Shown here one piece after another: positions 1-10,480 of a stretch of 64,000 nucleotides of DNA. Position 1 is the stretch's first letter. Each line of letters begins with the position of its first letter. The translations under genes and the position numbers were made by a program. The stretch is from Lagopus muta (taxonomy: Eukaryota > Chordata > Aves > Galliformes > Phasianidae), in the NCBI RefSeq assembly GCF_023343835.1, contig NC_064438.1:59172578-59236577 (forward strand), written 5' to 3'. The notes beneath the pieces are model-generated. The model made no database searches. It was not told the DNA's origin and saw nothing but the letters and a program-made list of their open reading frames with translations.

Positions 1-874
1 TTCTTCAGGGAAGTTAGGATTGCGTACTGAATTTTCTTCTACTATACTCCCAGTTTTCTGTTTCTATTTTGCTCCCACCAATCACCATTTGTCACTCTCT
101 CTCAGTACTGCACACATCAACTCGTGTAATTACAAAAGCAGGGGTTTCACCGAGAGGTCATTTAAAATGGCTCTTTTTTCAGTTTGGCAGAGACGCTGTG
201 CACACATTTCACAGTTTTAAGCCTTAAGAAGAATGGAGGCTCTGCTGCAAGACCCAGCCATCTCATCTAGGCACAGCAGTTTCCATAATTCTTACTCTGA
301 TACCTTGTAAAACTTCACTCATTGGTTTCCATTGGTTCTTGTAGGCATGAGCACAGCCAGTACTTCCCAGACCTCCAAATTGCTATCTCATTAGCAGCTC
401 AGCATGCCATATCTTGTGCATAATAAATGAAGCAGTGTGTCTGTGTGTCACGCTTCCCTTCCATAGGCACTTTAAAAGCACAGTTATTTTTCTGATTTCT
501 TTTCTCCATTATTGTCTTTTCCCTCTTGCCACAGTTGCCAAGTGATTAAAGGATGCTCACATATTCCATGTTTCCCCGTTCCAACACTTCCAGCAGTGTC
601 AGATCTTCAAGCACACCTGACACAAAATGAGAGACCACGGAAAGTGGCAAACACAGCCTAAAAGAAAAAGAAATAAACAATTTCCTTCATTAAAATAATC
701 CTCTTGAGATGAAATCCAGGACCACCGGAGTAATTTGTTGGTTTTCAAACCCCTCGAGGCAGTTACATGGTGATACCATAGGCAGTGACCCACACAGCCC
801 CCTCCCAGCTGCCTGCAGTGCCCCATGCCCATAGAGGAGGACAACTCTTTGGAAGAGAGAATGAGCAGGGGAGC
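1..874. other. Unique non-coding stretch
   Basis: AT-rich sequence with no recognisable gene, RNA gene or repeat. The only open frames are short and lack any family resemblance. It ends where a CR1 copy begins. Confidence 0.5.
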
Positions 875-1184
875 CAACTCTTGGAAAGGGTGGAGAACAG
901 CAGGACAAGGGGAAATGGTTTGAAGTTGAGGGAGGGCAGATTGAGGTTGGATGTCAGGGGAAGTTGTGTGCTGTGAGAGTGGTGAGGTGCTGGAACAGCT
1001 GCCAGAGAGGCTGTGATGCCCCGTCCATCCCTGGAGGTGTTCAAGGCCAGGTTGGATGGGGCCCTGGGCAGCCTGGGCTGCTGTGAAATGGGGAGGTTGG
1101 TGGCCCTGCATGGCACAGGGGGGTTGGAGCTTCACGATCCTTGAGGTCCCTTCCAACCTGGGCCGTTCTGTGATTTATGATTCA
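875..1184 (+). repeat. CR1 LINE 3' end, young copy
   Basis: This is a 5'-truncated CR1 non-LTR retrotransposon fragment covering the 3' untranslated end. Visible landmarks in order are the block around 'acagcaggacaaggggaaat', the block 'aggtgctggaacagctgcc', the 'gccctgggcagcctgggctg' block, and the closing 'gaggtcccttccaacctggg' followed by a CR1 tail at 1165-1184. The tail is degraded to one and a half units. It closely matches the copy at 41159-41492 by eye, including the same 5' truncation zone, so both belong to one recent subfamily. No reverse-transcriptase coding part remains. Open frames read here on either strand are by-products of the repeat. Confidence 0.93.
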
Positions 1185-2910
1185 CAAGGAAGGGGCCCAG
1201 GATTTCCCCCCTGCTGCCACAAGTTGCCCCCGCTGCTGGCCGCCCCTCAGCAGGAACCTCAGTTTTTTCCTTCACCAATCATTCTGGTTTAGCCCTGACC
1301 TTTCCTAAACAACCCTACAAAGCTGGGCTTAACTCTGCTACCAGAAACTGTGTGTGTGTGGAGGGGGACATTATTGGAGAGGTGGCTCTGGTAGAGCTGA
1401 GTAACGTGCACACGGTGGACTCAGTTCCAGCCTCCATGGGCTGTGCCTGCCTGACCTTGTGCTGTGTTTTTTGTAGCTCATTTTAGTTTATGCTGCACAG
1501 GATACAAGGTGACCACAGAGCAGACTAGATAAAAAAAGATTATTTTGGTGTTTCATAATCCATTACTCATTCGTACTTTCTCGTAGCTTAATTTTTTTCA
1601 GCAAGTAAGAGTGTCAGGAAGGATATTAAGAGAAAGAGTAATGTATCTCAGCATCAGGTTCTGTAGGCACTGCACCAGGGGAGCAGGAAGCTGGAGACCC
1701 ATGTGAGATGCTTGTCCTGTATGAATGGGCTCAGTGGGCAGCTACAGCCTTACTGCACACAGGGGACGAAGCCATCAGTGTCAAAGCATAAGACAATAAA
1801 ATCCTGGATGAGGTGGATAGATGAGAAAAGCTAGTGGCTAAATTCAGCTGCCTGACTGTAAGGCATTCAGTCCTGTTCGGGATGCCCTACAAAACATCCC
1901 ATCTCCCTGCTGTAGCTTCAGAGCTCAGATGGATGTTCTACAGGACGTGCCAGCCCCAGGAGTGCTTTATTCCACACTTAGCATGTGTGGACACCTACTT
2001 TTAGCAAGTGAGATGAAGACCCAGAGAGTTCAGGGGGGAGAGAAAAATGAGGGACCAGCAGTTCTTCTGGAGGAGGGAAGGCCGCTGCCCTGCAGGCATT
2101 GAGTCCTGGCAGCAAACCATGCTACAGCTCCCACATTCCTCCCCTGGTACCTCAGGAAAACACAAAACTCTTCATTAAATTTGAAAAATCACAGGTGCTA
2201 CTGGGAAAGAACATTTAATACATTAATATCCAGCTAATCGGATGGAACACACTGCAAATGGGAGCAACAGCACACTGCAGAGTCCCACGGAGCACACCTC
2301 TGCATATCTATCACTGCAGCCAGGGTGCAATCTCACAAACTCTGGCACCAAAACCTCACTGTGAAAGTGTGGGAAAAATCCTAAATATGAGGAAAACAGA
2401 AAGGTTACATCCTCAGCAGAATATGAACTGAACCTTGGTAATGGATTGGCTCCTAGCTCCCAAGCTCTAATGGAAAGCTAATTTTCTTTATGTAATTAGA
2501 AGTGTCATATTCAATAACACTTTCTGATCCTTCCTAAAAAAGAGAATCAACAATAATTTGTTGTAATATAGTCCCATTGATTCTTATTTGGAACTATAGA
2601 TCAGGTAATTAGACTTAATAAAAAGCAGAGAAGAGAGAAGGATGTAAAATTCCTAAACCTATAGAGAGGTCATCATCTGTTGCAATGCATGTATTGATTC
2701 GCATTATTGCCTGAAACACTGAGTTCTTAAGAGTAACAGTGACAGTGCTCTGTGCTCTCAGCTCTGGGTGGAAGAGGTCACACAGGGCAGCTCATGGTGA
2801 GCCACCAACAAAAGTGAGCAGATATCCAAGGGAAGGCAGCTGGGGGGATGTCAGGCCTTCCAGATGTGCTCTGCTGAGGGGAGGAAGGCAGCAGCCTGTG
2901 GGCCCTTGGG
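1185..2910. other. Unique non-coding stretch
   Basis: No gene seen. There is a short GT run near 1350 and AT-rich sequence at about 2440-2720. The last 170 bases before the pentanucleotide array are GC-richer. Confidence 0.5.
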
Positions 2911-3163
2911 AGAGGGGAGGAGAGGAGAGGAGAGGAGAGGAGAGGAGAGGAGAGGAGAGGAGAGGAGAGGAGAGGAGAGGAGAGGAGAGGAGAGGAGAGG
3001 AGAGGAGAGGAGAGGAGAGGAGAGGAGAGGAGAGGAGAGGAGAGGAGAGGAGAGGAGAGGAGAGGAGAGGAGAGGAGAGGAGAGGAGAGGAGAGGAGAGG
3101 AGAGGAGAGGAGAGGAGAGGAGAGGAGAGGAGAGGAGAGGAGAGGAGAGGAGAGGAGAGGAGG
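2911..3163. repeat. (AGAGG)n pentanucleotide array
   Basis: A pentanucleotide tandem repeat of about 50 units. Positions 2921-3160 read as 48 uninterrupted AGAGG copies; one variant unit (GGAGG) sits at the left edge. The strand is all purine on top and all pyrimidine below, with mirror symmetry, so it could adopt triplex (H-DNA) or G-rich folded forms. Because the unit is 5 bp and lacks stop codons, several frames on both strands are open through it and give low-complexity Gly/Glu/Arg or Leu/Ser repeats. These are not genes. The lack of interruptions suggests recent expansion and high length variability, and the assembled length may not be exact. Confidence 0.98.
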
Positions 3164-4458
3164 TGCCCCTGGGACAACCTTCAGGTCTCCCCTCTGCCCA
3201 TCCCAGGGTAGCAGCTGGCACTGCAGGGCACCCCTCTGCTGCCACTCATCAAGCATTCCCAAGGGCACAGTAATGGGGGAAATTTCTCCTTGCACCTCAG
3301 AAGATATCAAGGGGACACAGTAGAGTCAGGCTCCAAATCCACAGCTGGAGCCTCTGCCCCAGTGATAGAAACACGAGAGATCAGGGAAAGCAGCAAGCAG
3401 GGAACATGCCCAAACAGCATCTCAGAGCTGGTGAGCACTGCTGAGACCCGACTGCCTGTGCACGGGCTCCTGCTGCCCTGCAGGGGTGTGCACACACAAA
3501 GGGGAAAGTGTTTCTCAAAGCAAGGCACTTTCTAGAGGGCTCTTAGCAAAGCTGCCAGTGTTGCATAAAAGCGGAGCATTACAAAGGGGTAGATCCCACC
3601 ACACAAACTTAGATTAAGAAATGAGTTGTGTTAGACCACGCTTTCCTTCACAATTTTTTTTTCTCTGAGAAATACACAGGGTTCTCTGCACAAATCCTAT
3701 TATTTGTTCACAGGATTTTGAATGTAGCATGCATATGCTGCTTTAAAATTTGTCACGTTTCTCTGATACATGCGTTGCAGAGCCTGTAGCTCCTTACTCC
3801 CACTTCTTCATTTTATAACTTATTTCTTCCAAGTGACCTGCAAAGAAAAAGGCTTTAATTCAAGAGTTTTTCATATCCTGGCTCTTATGCTCAAGTACCA
3901 AACAACCTCACTCCAATTGGCTGATCCGCCACCGTGCGCTGATGGAACAGAAATGATTGAGTCAAAGAAGAGTACACATCTCCTCTCTGCTGAGATTGCT
4001 TTCAAGAGGAAAACAGGGTGTGGGAGTGGGGAGGTGGGCTGATGTGGTGGCACATGCAGGAGCCAGGCATGTCCTGCTAAGGTGGGGTTCCCTGAGAACC
4101 ACGAGCTGCTGCTCTGGGTGCTTGTGCTTGGGAGCTTAAGTGCACAAAATCTTGCCTCAGGGAAATATTCTCCTAACGCTTCTGGCAGGAGAGTGTTTTA
4201 AGCCCCGGAGCACTACAGGCATCTTCGTCTGCTTCATGCGCCCAGTGCAACGGTACAGAAAATATTTGGAACAGATGTCTCCCTGTAGAAGCCCACCTGG
4301 CTATTCCTAAACAGCCTTTACACATGCGATTAGGCTACAGTGGAACTTCTTTCCCAGTAAGAATCTAACTACCCTTCAGCCCACACTTAACAGCTCAGGA
4401 ACACGGCCCCTCAAAGCCAGCCCTATGTAGGAGCTGTAGACTGGTAGGGCACTGCAGC
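3164..4458. other. Unique non-coding stretch
   Basis: A GC-richer segment follows the pentanucleotide array, then AT-rich sequence with a T run near 3652-3661. No recognisable gene or interspersed repeat. Confidence 0.5.
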
Positions 4459-5130
4459 CATGAACCAGGCTGTCACCATGCACCATATCTGTGACCATGA
4501 ACCACACCTGTCACCATGCGCTGTGACGGTCACCCTGCACCATGGCAGGGATGGTGGGCCGTGCCTGTCACCATGCCCCATGTCTGTCACCATGCCCCAT
4601 GTCTGTCACCATGCCCCTTGTCTGTCACCATGCCCCTTGTCTGTCACTATGCCCCATGTCTGTCACCATACCCCATGTCTGTCACTATACCCCATGCCTG
4701 TCACCATGCCCCATGTGTGTCACCACGCCCCATGTCTGTCACCATGCCCCATGTCTGTCACCATACCCCATGTCTGTCACTATACCCCATGTCTGTCACC
4801 ATGCCCCATGTCTGTCACCATACCCCATGTCTGTCACCATACCCCATGTCTGTCACTATGCCCCATGTCTGTCACCATACCCCATGTCTGTCACTATACC
4901 CCATGTGTGTCACCATGCCCCATGTCTGTCACCATACCCCATGACTGTCACCATGCCCCATGCCTGTCACCATACCCCATGTCTGTCACCATACCCCATG
5001 TCTGTCACCATGCTCCATGTCTGTCACCATGCCCCATCTCTGTCACCATGCCCCATGTCTGTCACCATACCCCGTGCCTGTCACCGTGCACTACACCTGT
5101 CACCACATATAATGTCTGTGACCACACATG
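4459..5130. repeat. 19-bp minisatellite, about 35 copies
   Basis: A tandem array with a 19-bp unit close to CATGCCCCATGTCTGTCAC. Copies up to about 4560 are diverged, the core from about 4564 to 5075 is regular, and copies after 5080 decay again. The commonest variants change CATG to CATA or TATG/TATA just before the CCCC, and TGTCTG to TGCCTG or TGTGTG. The unit is not a multiple of three and contains no stop in any forward frame, so all three forward frames stay open for over 140 codons and repeat every 19 residues. That pattern comes from the repeat and is not evidence of a protein. Each full unit carries two CATG palindromes. Confidence 0.97.
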
Positions 5131-6269
5131 AGCCAGCTCTGCCCATCTGCACTGCTCAGCCCTCGGAGCAGAGCTCAGAGAGCTCCTGTATGGCTCGGCT
5201 TCCAAAGGCCCTGCTGGAGCCAGCAGCCTGGAGAGGAGAACAGGCTACATGCCTGAAATGGGCATGGGGCTTGGCTTTGGCAGTGGCCGCTCACGTGTGA
5301 CATTCCACATGCACCTGGAAACAGAAAGGACAAGAAAGCCAGAAGTGAACAGAAAGGTACATCGATACGTGTGATTTCCTCACATAAGCTCACAGGGGAT
5401 TCCTCTCGAAACGTTCCCTCTTCTTTGCATGCAAACTTAGTCTGTGTTCATTGAGCACAAAACATCATAAAATCTTTTAAGCAGTTTAAACAGTCAGTGC
5501 TAGACGTCACATTGGGAACCCAGGATGTGTGAAACTGGCTTGAAATTGGACAAAAAAATTAATCCACAAAAATAAAAAAAACAGTTTCTATTCCCCTGGG
5601 GTCTGCCATCATGTTTTCAGAGCCTGGAACTTTTATGCATTTATAATGTAGAGTGTTATAAATATTCATACAGAGACTCATAGGCTAAAATTAAATGAGC
5701 TCATCGCAGTTATTTTTAGTGTAATGGATGCAGGCAATAAGAATATCCCAGGAAAATGAATAGATGCAATTGGGGTAATAGCAGTACCTATTTTCCCCAT
5801 TTTGAGGACTGGTGTGAAACAGAGGTGAAAAATACTCACGTAGATAAACACCAAACAGGGAGGCAGCAGCAGCCAGGGGTCACAGCCCCAAGTGGAGCCA
5901 ATTCAGGGCTGGACGTGGCACATCCCCAGGGGTGGGAGCATTCTGCAGGGACATGGATGGGGCCGGGACTGCTGGGAAGAAAGAAGTTCCAACTGATGAA
6001 ACCAGCTGGTGAGGAGAGAAGGAAATCCTCATAAATGCCTGCAAACTCCTTGTTGGAGCTGGGAAAGGTTTGAGCTGTGCCTGGTGGAGGGCTCAGCAGC
6101 CACCTCTGTTTTTTTCTTTGTAAAGCTGGAGCACAGCTCACAGCAGGCTGCTGCCTTCTACGGGTGGCTGAGGACACATCTCCTGGCCTGAAGAGCTTGT
6201 AGAGAGCTCTAGCTACAAGGAAATGATTTTCATAGGTCCAGAGCGTACAAAAAGCCTCTCAGAGAACCC
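5131..6269. other. Unique non-coding stretch
   Basis: Unique sequence without a recognisable gene. Positions 5440-5760 are AT-rich; 5860-6200 are GC-richer and open in several frames without family resemblance. Confidence 0.45.
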
Positions 6270-6412
6270 CAGAGCCACAGGAGTTGTGAGGGACCTCTGG
6301 AGCTCCCCCAGCCCAATCCCCTGCAGCAGAGCAGGGTGCACAGGAAAGCACCCAGAGGAGCTGCGTATCTCCAGAAGAGACCCCACCTCTCTGGGCAGCC
6401 ATTCCAGAAGGT
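6270..6412 (-). repeat. Old CR1 LINE fragment
   Basis: A diverged CR1 3'-end fragment read on the minus strand. The order on the plus strand is a degraded tail, 'gagggacctctgg', 'cagagcagggtgcacagg', and 'ctctgggcagccattccag', which matches the antisense CR1 3' region. The tail repeats are almost lost, so this copy is older than those at 875 or 41159. Confidence 0.75.
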
Positions 6413-6714
6413 AAGCATCCTCCTTTGAGTTATTTTGAAGTACATCTTTATGAACAGCCTGGGGAGTTATCAGTGTTTACCTCTAACTTGGCCTTCTTGG
6501 GGGTGTTGGTGACTGGGCACACAGGGCAGCAGGGCAGGCACAGCGTGCCCCTCTGCTCCCCATGGCGAGGGCCTTCCACAGGCTGAATCTGGGCAACACA
6601 GCAGCACAGAGGCATGGGGATGCCGAGTGGCTGCTGGGGCACAGGGACACCGGGTGGCACCCGCAGCTGGTGGCACAGAGGCAGAGCCATCCCTCTGTAC
6701 CCAATTATTTCTGA
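6413..6714. other. GC-rich non-coding stretch
   Basis: GC-rich sequence open in several minus-strand frames at once, which reflects base composition. No recognisable domain or repeat. Confidence 0.4.
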
Positions 6715-7240
6715 ACGGCTGACTTGTGAGCGCTTCCTTCCCGCGGCGAAAACGCAGAAGTGACTTTGCCTTTTAGTTTATGATTCAGATCTCTTTTTTT
6801 GACATAATGTGACATAATACAATGTACTAGACGAAATTATGCACCGCCTGATTGTGTGCTGAATTGTCACTTAGGGCAATTATTTCTTTTTAATAGTAGT
6901 AATTGTTACTCTGAGTTGCCAAGGATAACCGAATCCCTGCAGTAAGCGGAGCCATTTGTCATTCATGTAGTCTTGATAAATATTAATTGAATTAGCTGGC
7001 TGTATTGACAAATAGAAAGACGTCTGATCTGAGGGAAAAGTTCAAAATAAAAAAAGGCAGTGCTGCTGGGGAATGCAGTTTATCCATAAATACACCGTGC
7101 TTTTGTAAATCAATCTTTTTACTTCTGGAGAGTATTTGTTTCTACCCAAAAAGCAATGACTTCGGATGACAAGTTCATCAGAGCTTTAGCTTTTAACACT
7201 CTATGTTTATTTACAAATATATACTCTGCTTATTGTAAAT
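6715..7240. promoter_or_regulatory. Candidate conserved regulatory element
   Basis: A CpG-bearing start at 6730-6756 contains GCGGCGAAAA, resembling an E2F-type site, followed by about 450 bases of non-repetitive AT-rich DNA with many homeodomain-like TAAT/ATTA cores (for example near 6980). The texture is like a conserved non-coding enhancer. This is inference only, since no alignment was possible. There is no open frame of note. Confidence 0.25.
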
Positions 7241-10200
7241 CATAAAAAAGCCATTAAAGCAAAAAAAAAGAAAAAGAAAAATAGAGACAGAAAAAGCACC
7301 GATCTTTTGGTAAAAATAGGAAGAATGATACAATTATTTTTGTAAAACCAGGCTTCCAGCTGCTGTCTGCAGATCCAGCTGGGCCTGCTGCTGTCATCCC
7401 GCCCATGTGATGGAGCTGTGCTTCCCAGCACAAAGTGCTTCATGCCCTACAGGCAGAGCTGAGGACCATGAGGGCGGTGGGCACACAGTGGGGGCTGCAC
7501 AGGGCGGCCCTCAGTGCTCCTTATGGAGGGCCAGGGCTGCAGCTTCCGACCACGAATGCAGCCAGAATGGACCTCTGCCATCAGACACAAAGGTAGGACA
7601 GCCCGCTGCACCTCTGGGAATGGAGGCTGCTGAAGAGTAGTTTGGGAAGAAGGGAGTTAAGAGGGAAGAGCAGAGATCCTGCGGGTCTTGGAGGAGCCGG
7701 GTTTGGAGGAAAGCCGTGACAGGGCTCAGAGCAGGCAGGGTCTTCAGATATAAAGGAAAAAGCCCAGTATTCACCCAGGTGGAGGTATCGAATTTTTACA
7801 CCACAAGGAAAATGCGGTAGCTGAATAGAATACAAATGTTGAAGTAAGTTAATACACATTTTAAACAATCCATCCTAGGTCTGAGTCAATCCCCTCTGCT
7901 GACTGGTGAAGCACCCCAACTCAGGAACTGCCACAGCCGCCCGGTGGTTGCAGTCAGCTTCACTACACGTTGCAAGAAGTTAAATCATTAGACCAAGTGC
8001 AAAGTGAAGGTGGTATTTAGGAAAAGCCTCCACGCTCAAATGCAAATGCAGTTTTGGACTGGCTTGAGAATGCTCCTGCTTCAATGAATGCCAATGGACA
8101 CCCAGATCTCCCACCCTCAGAATGTCATGAAAACTAAATACATAGCTGTGAGCACAGTGCCACACGCAGACATAAGACACCTGGGCAGATTACAATTACA
8201 TGAGGAATATCCCAAGCATGAAAGAGGCTCCAGGCTGGCTGGTCCAGCAGAGGGGTCACAGAACACTGCTTTGGTCTCTCAGCAACATCTGAGCATCTTC
8301 TGGAGATGGTTCAATACCACAGCTAATACGCTGTATGGGTTTGTCCTTTCCACCTCTCTATAGCAGGGGAACTGCTTTGATGCTGAAACGTTTTGGATTA
8401 CATTTACAGTTCTTTTAAATAGGCTCTACCCTGTTTCCAGAAGAAGACTGAAGGATATCAATCCTACCCAACCGCCTGTTGGATCCCAGTCCCACTCACT
8501 GCAGGTATTTATTCTGCATGCTTGGTGCTGTCTCCAATGTGGTTATGTGGTCTGTGATTATTTTGAAGGAGAAATATTGAATAGTATTTTAGGAACAGAT
8601 TTATCAGATCAGAAGCCTTCCTCCATGCATTTATTTATTCATTCTTTCACTTATTTTCACACATAGCAAGCTTCTCCACTGGTAAAGATCTTCAGAGATT
8701 AACCGGACCTGCTTCAGTGTCTCTGAACCCCTCCTGGGAGAAGAGACACAGGGAAGGAATGTTTCTGATAATTTGATGGCAGTGACTCACCTATCTGAGA
8801 GATGTCACTTTGTGAGATAACTCAGTGCAATAATAAACACTAAAAACAGTAAGAAGAGCCCTCACTTTCAGGGCTGTCTACCTGCAGCAGGAGCACACGG
8901 CCGCTGCACATCCTGCTCTCTGTCCTTGCTGTCTGGAAATGATCACAGCCAAATGGTCAGAGCAGTTCCTAGGGAGCTGAGTTATTCCAGTGTAGATATG
9001 TTGGTTCTTCAGCATTTATCAGGATTCCTCACCTATTTTCCCACTTCAGGCCTTCTGCTCCAGCAAAAGGCAAGAGCTGTGCATGGTGAGGCAGACGCCA
9101 GGCTGTGTTCTCACTCTGCAGTCTTGGAGACATTTTTCATTCCCACTAGTGATAACAAGCGAAGATGGAGCACCTACCATAGGGAAACATGCTAAATGTT
9201 TCATGAGCTGTTAAACATTTATTAATCATTCATATCCAGATGATTAAAAAATTAATACAAAATCTGAAAATGATTTAGGAATGCACGAGCTTACGCGGAT
9301 GGATGGAAGGAGCTCCTAGAAGAGGAGGGCAGGGGAGAAGGCGCCACAGCAAACAGCATCCTGTCTGACCACGCAAACACTACGCCAGCCCAATCCCACA
9401 GAGCCCCCCAACCCTGAGCCCACTCAGTGCCAACAAGGAGAGGGGTGGGGGAACATGGGCACAGGACTTGGCACCCCCACCCCATTTGGTGGCCGTCACC
9501 CATCCGGCCCCACGGTGGGACAGGCAGGCAGAGATGGAGGGTTCAGCTCTGCTGCAGTTAGATGGAACGCAGAGCCAGACTGCTGGGATTGAAGCAGCAC
9601 TGACCTGCTGTAATTAGAGCTGAAGAGATGCATTCGAATTAACTGGAGGAGCTAACCTGAGTTGGAACTGAGCTCTTATTATTTCTTCCTACGACCATTT
9701 CCAGCAGCCCCATTGCTGCAGGTGCTGTGCTAACAGTGGCAAGCCGTGGCAGCACCACATCTCTGCTTCTCCACTGCGCTTCGGATTTTCCTGTTTTAAT
9801 ATGAATGAGGAGATTTGTGTTTTTCTTCTACATTTGATGTAGCAGCTATGGAAGACTTTGGCATAATATTGTCTTACGAGATAACCAAGTCAGAGTGCAG
9901 AGCCTGCAGTCTTTGTGCTCACTGCATAACATCTCTTGTCATGAAAATATTATTTCCTGATAATCTTCTTCCTTGTATTACGAACAAAAAGCTGCATCAG
10001 ATTGCCCTCAGCAGTGGATTGCAGGAGGCTTAGCGAGTCGGTTGTTTATAACAAACAGCAGACAAATTTAACTGAAGTTTACGGACATCAAAGGGTAGAA
10101 GTTATCTTATTCCAGCACAATCAGCCCATGTGCTGTAGGATCAAAGCCCAGTGCAGGCTGCCTGCTCATAGTGCAGACCTTTCTATGATAAACACTGTTT

Positions 10201-10280
10201 CTTTAGGCTCCCCATAGCAGGACAACGCAGAAAGGCGTGCTATGCAAATAGGCATGAGTGAACATCCTTTGATTTCACCC
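7241..10280. other. Unique non-coding stretch
   Basis: An A-rich low-complexity tract lies at 7261-7296 and short ATTT-type sequence near 8628-8655. The rest is mixed unique DNA; 9290-9540 is GC-rich. No exon or RNA gene recognised. Confidence 0.45.
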
Positions 10281-10480
10281 ACAGGGCGGTGAGGCACTGG
10301 CACAGGTTGCCCAAGGAGGCTGTGGATGCCCCATCCCTGCAGGCATTCAAGGCCAGGCTGGATGTGGCTCTGGGCAGCCTGGGCTGCTGGTTGGCGACCT
10401 GCACACAGCAGGGGTTGGAACTGGATGAGCACTGTGCTCCTTTGTAATCCAGGCCATTCTATGGTTCTATGATTCTATGA
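10281..10480 (+). repeat. CR1 LINE 3' end, young copy
   Basis: A 5'-truncated CR1 fragment. It contains 'gtgaggcactggcacaggtt', 'ggctgtggatgccccatccc', the 'gatgtggctctgggcagcct' block, then a tail of three ATTCTATG-like units at 10455-10480. The tail is followed by a run of nine T. It is the same subfamily as the copies at 14663, 18571, 36255, 38098 and 42729, and is nearly identical to them over the shared part. Confidence 0.94.

Noticed and set aside
2739..3323. Long open frames on both strands rich in Gly-Glu-Arg or Leu-Ser
   Set aside because: They are direct translations of the AGAGG array; no conserved flanking domain.
4459..5130. CRISPR-like array
   Set aside because: The units are directly adjacent with no spacers, in a eukaryotic context.
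4460..5300. Three overlapping forward open frames of 142-252 codons with a 19-residue repeat
   Set aside because: A 19-bp stop-free unit opens all three frames equally. No coding bias toward one frame.
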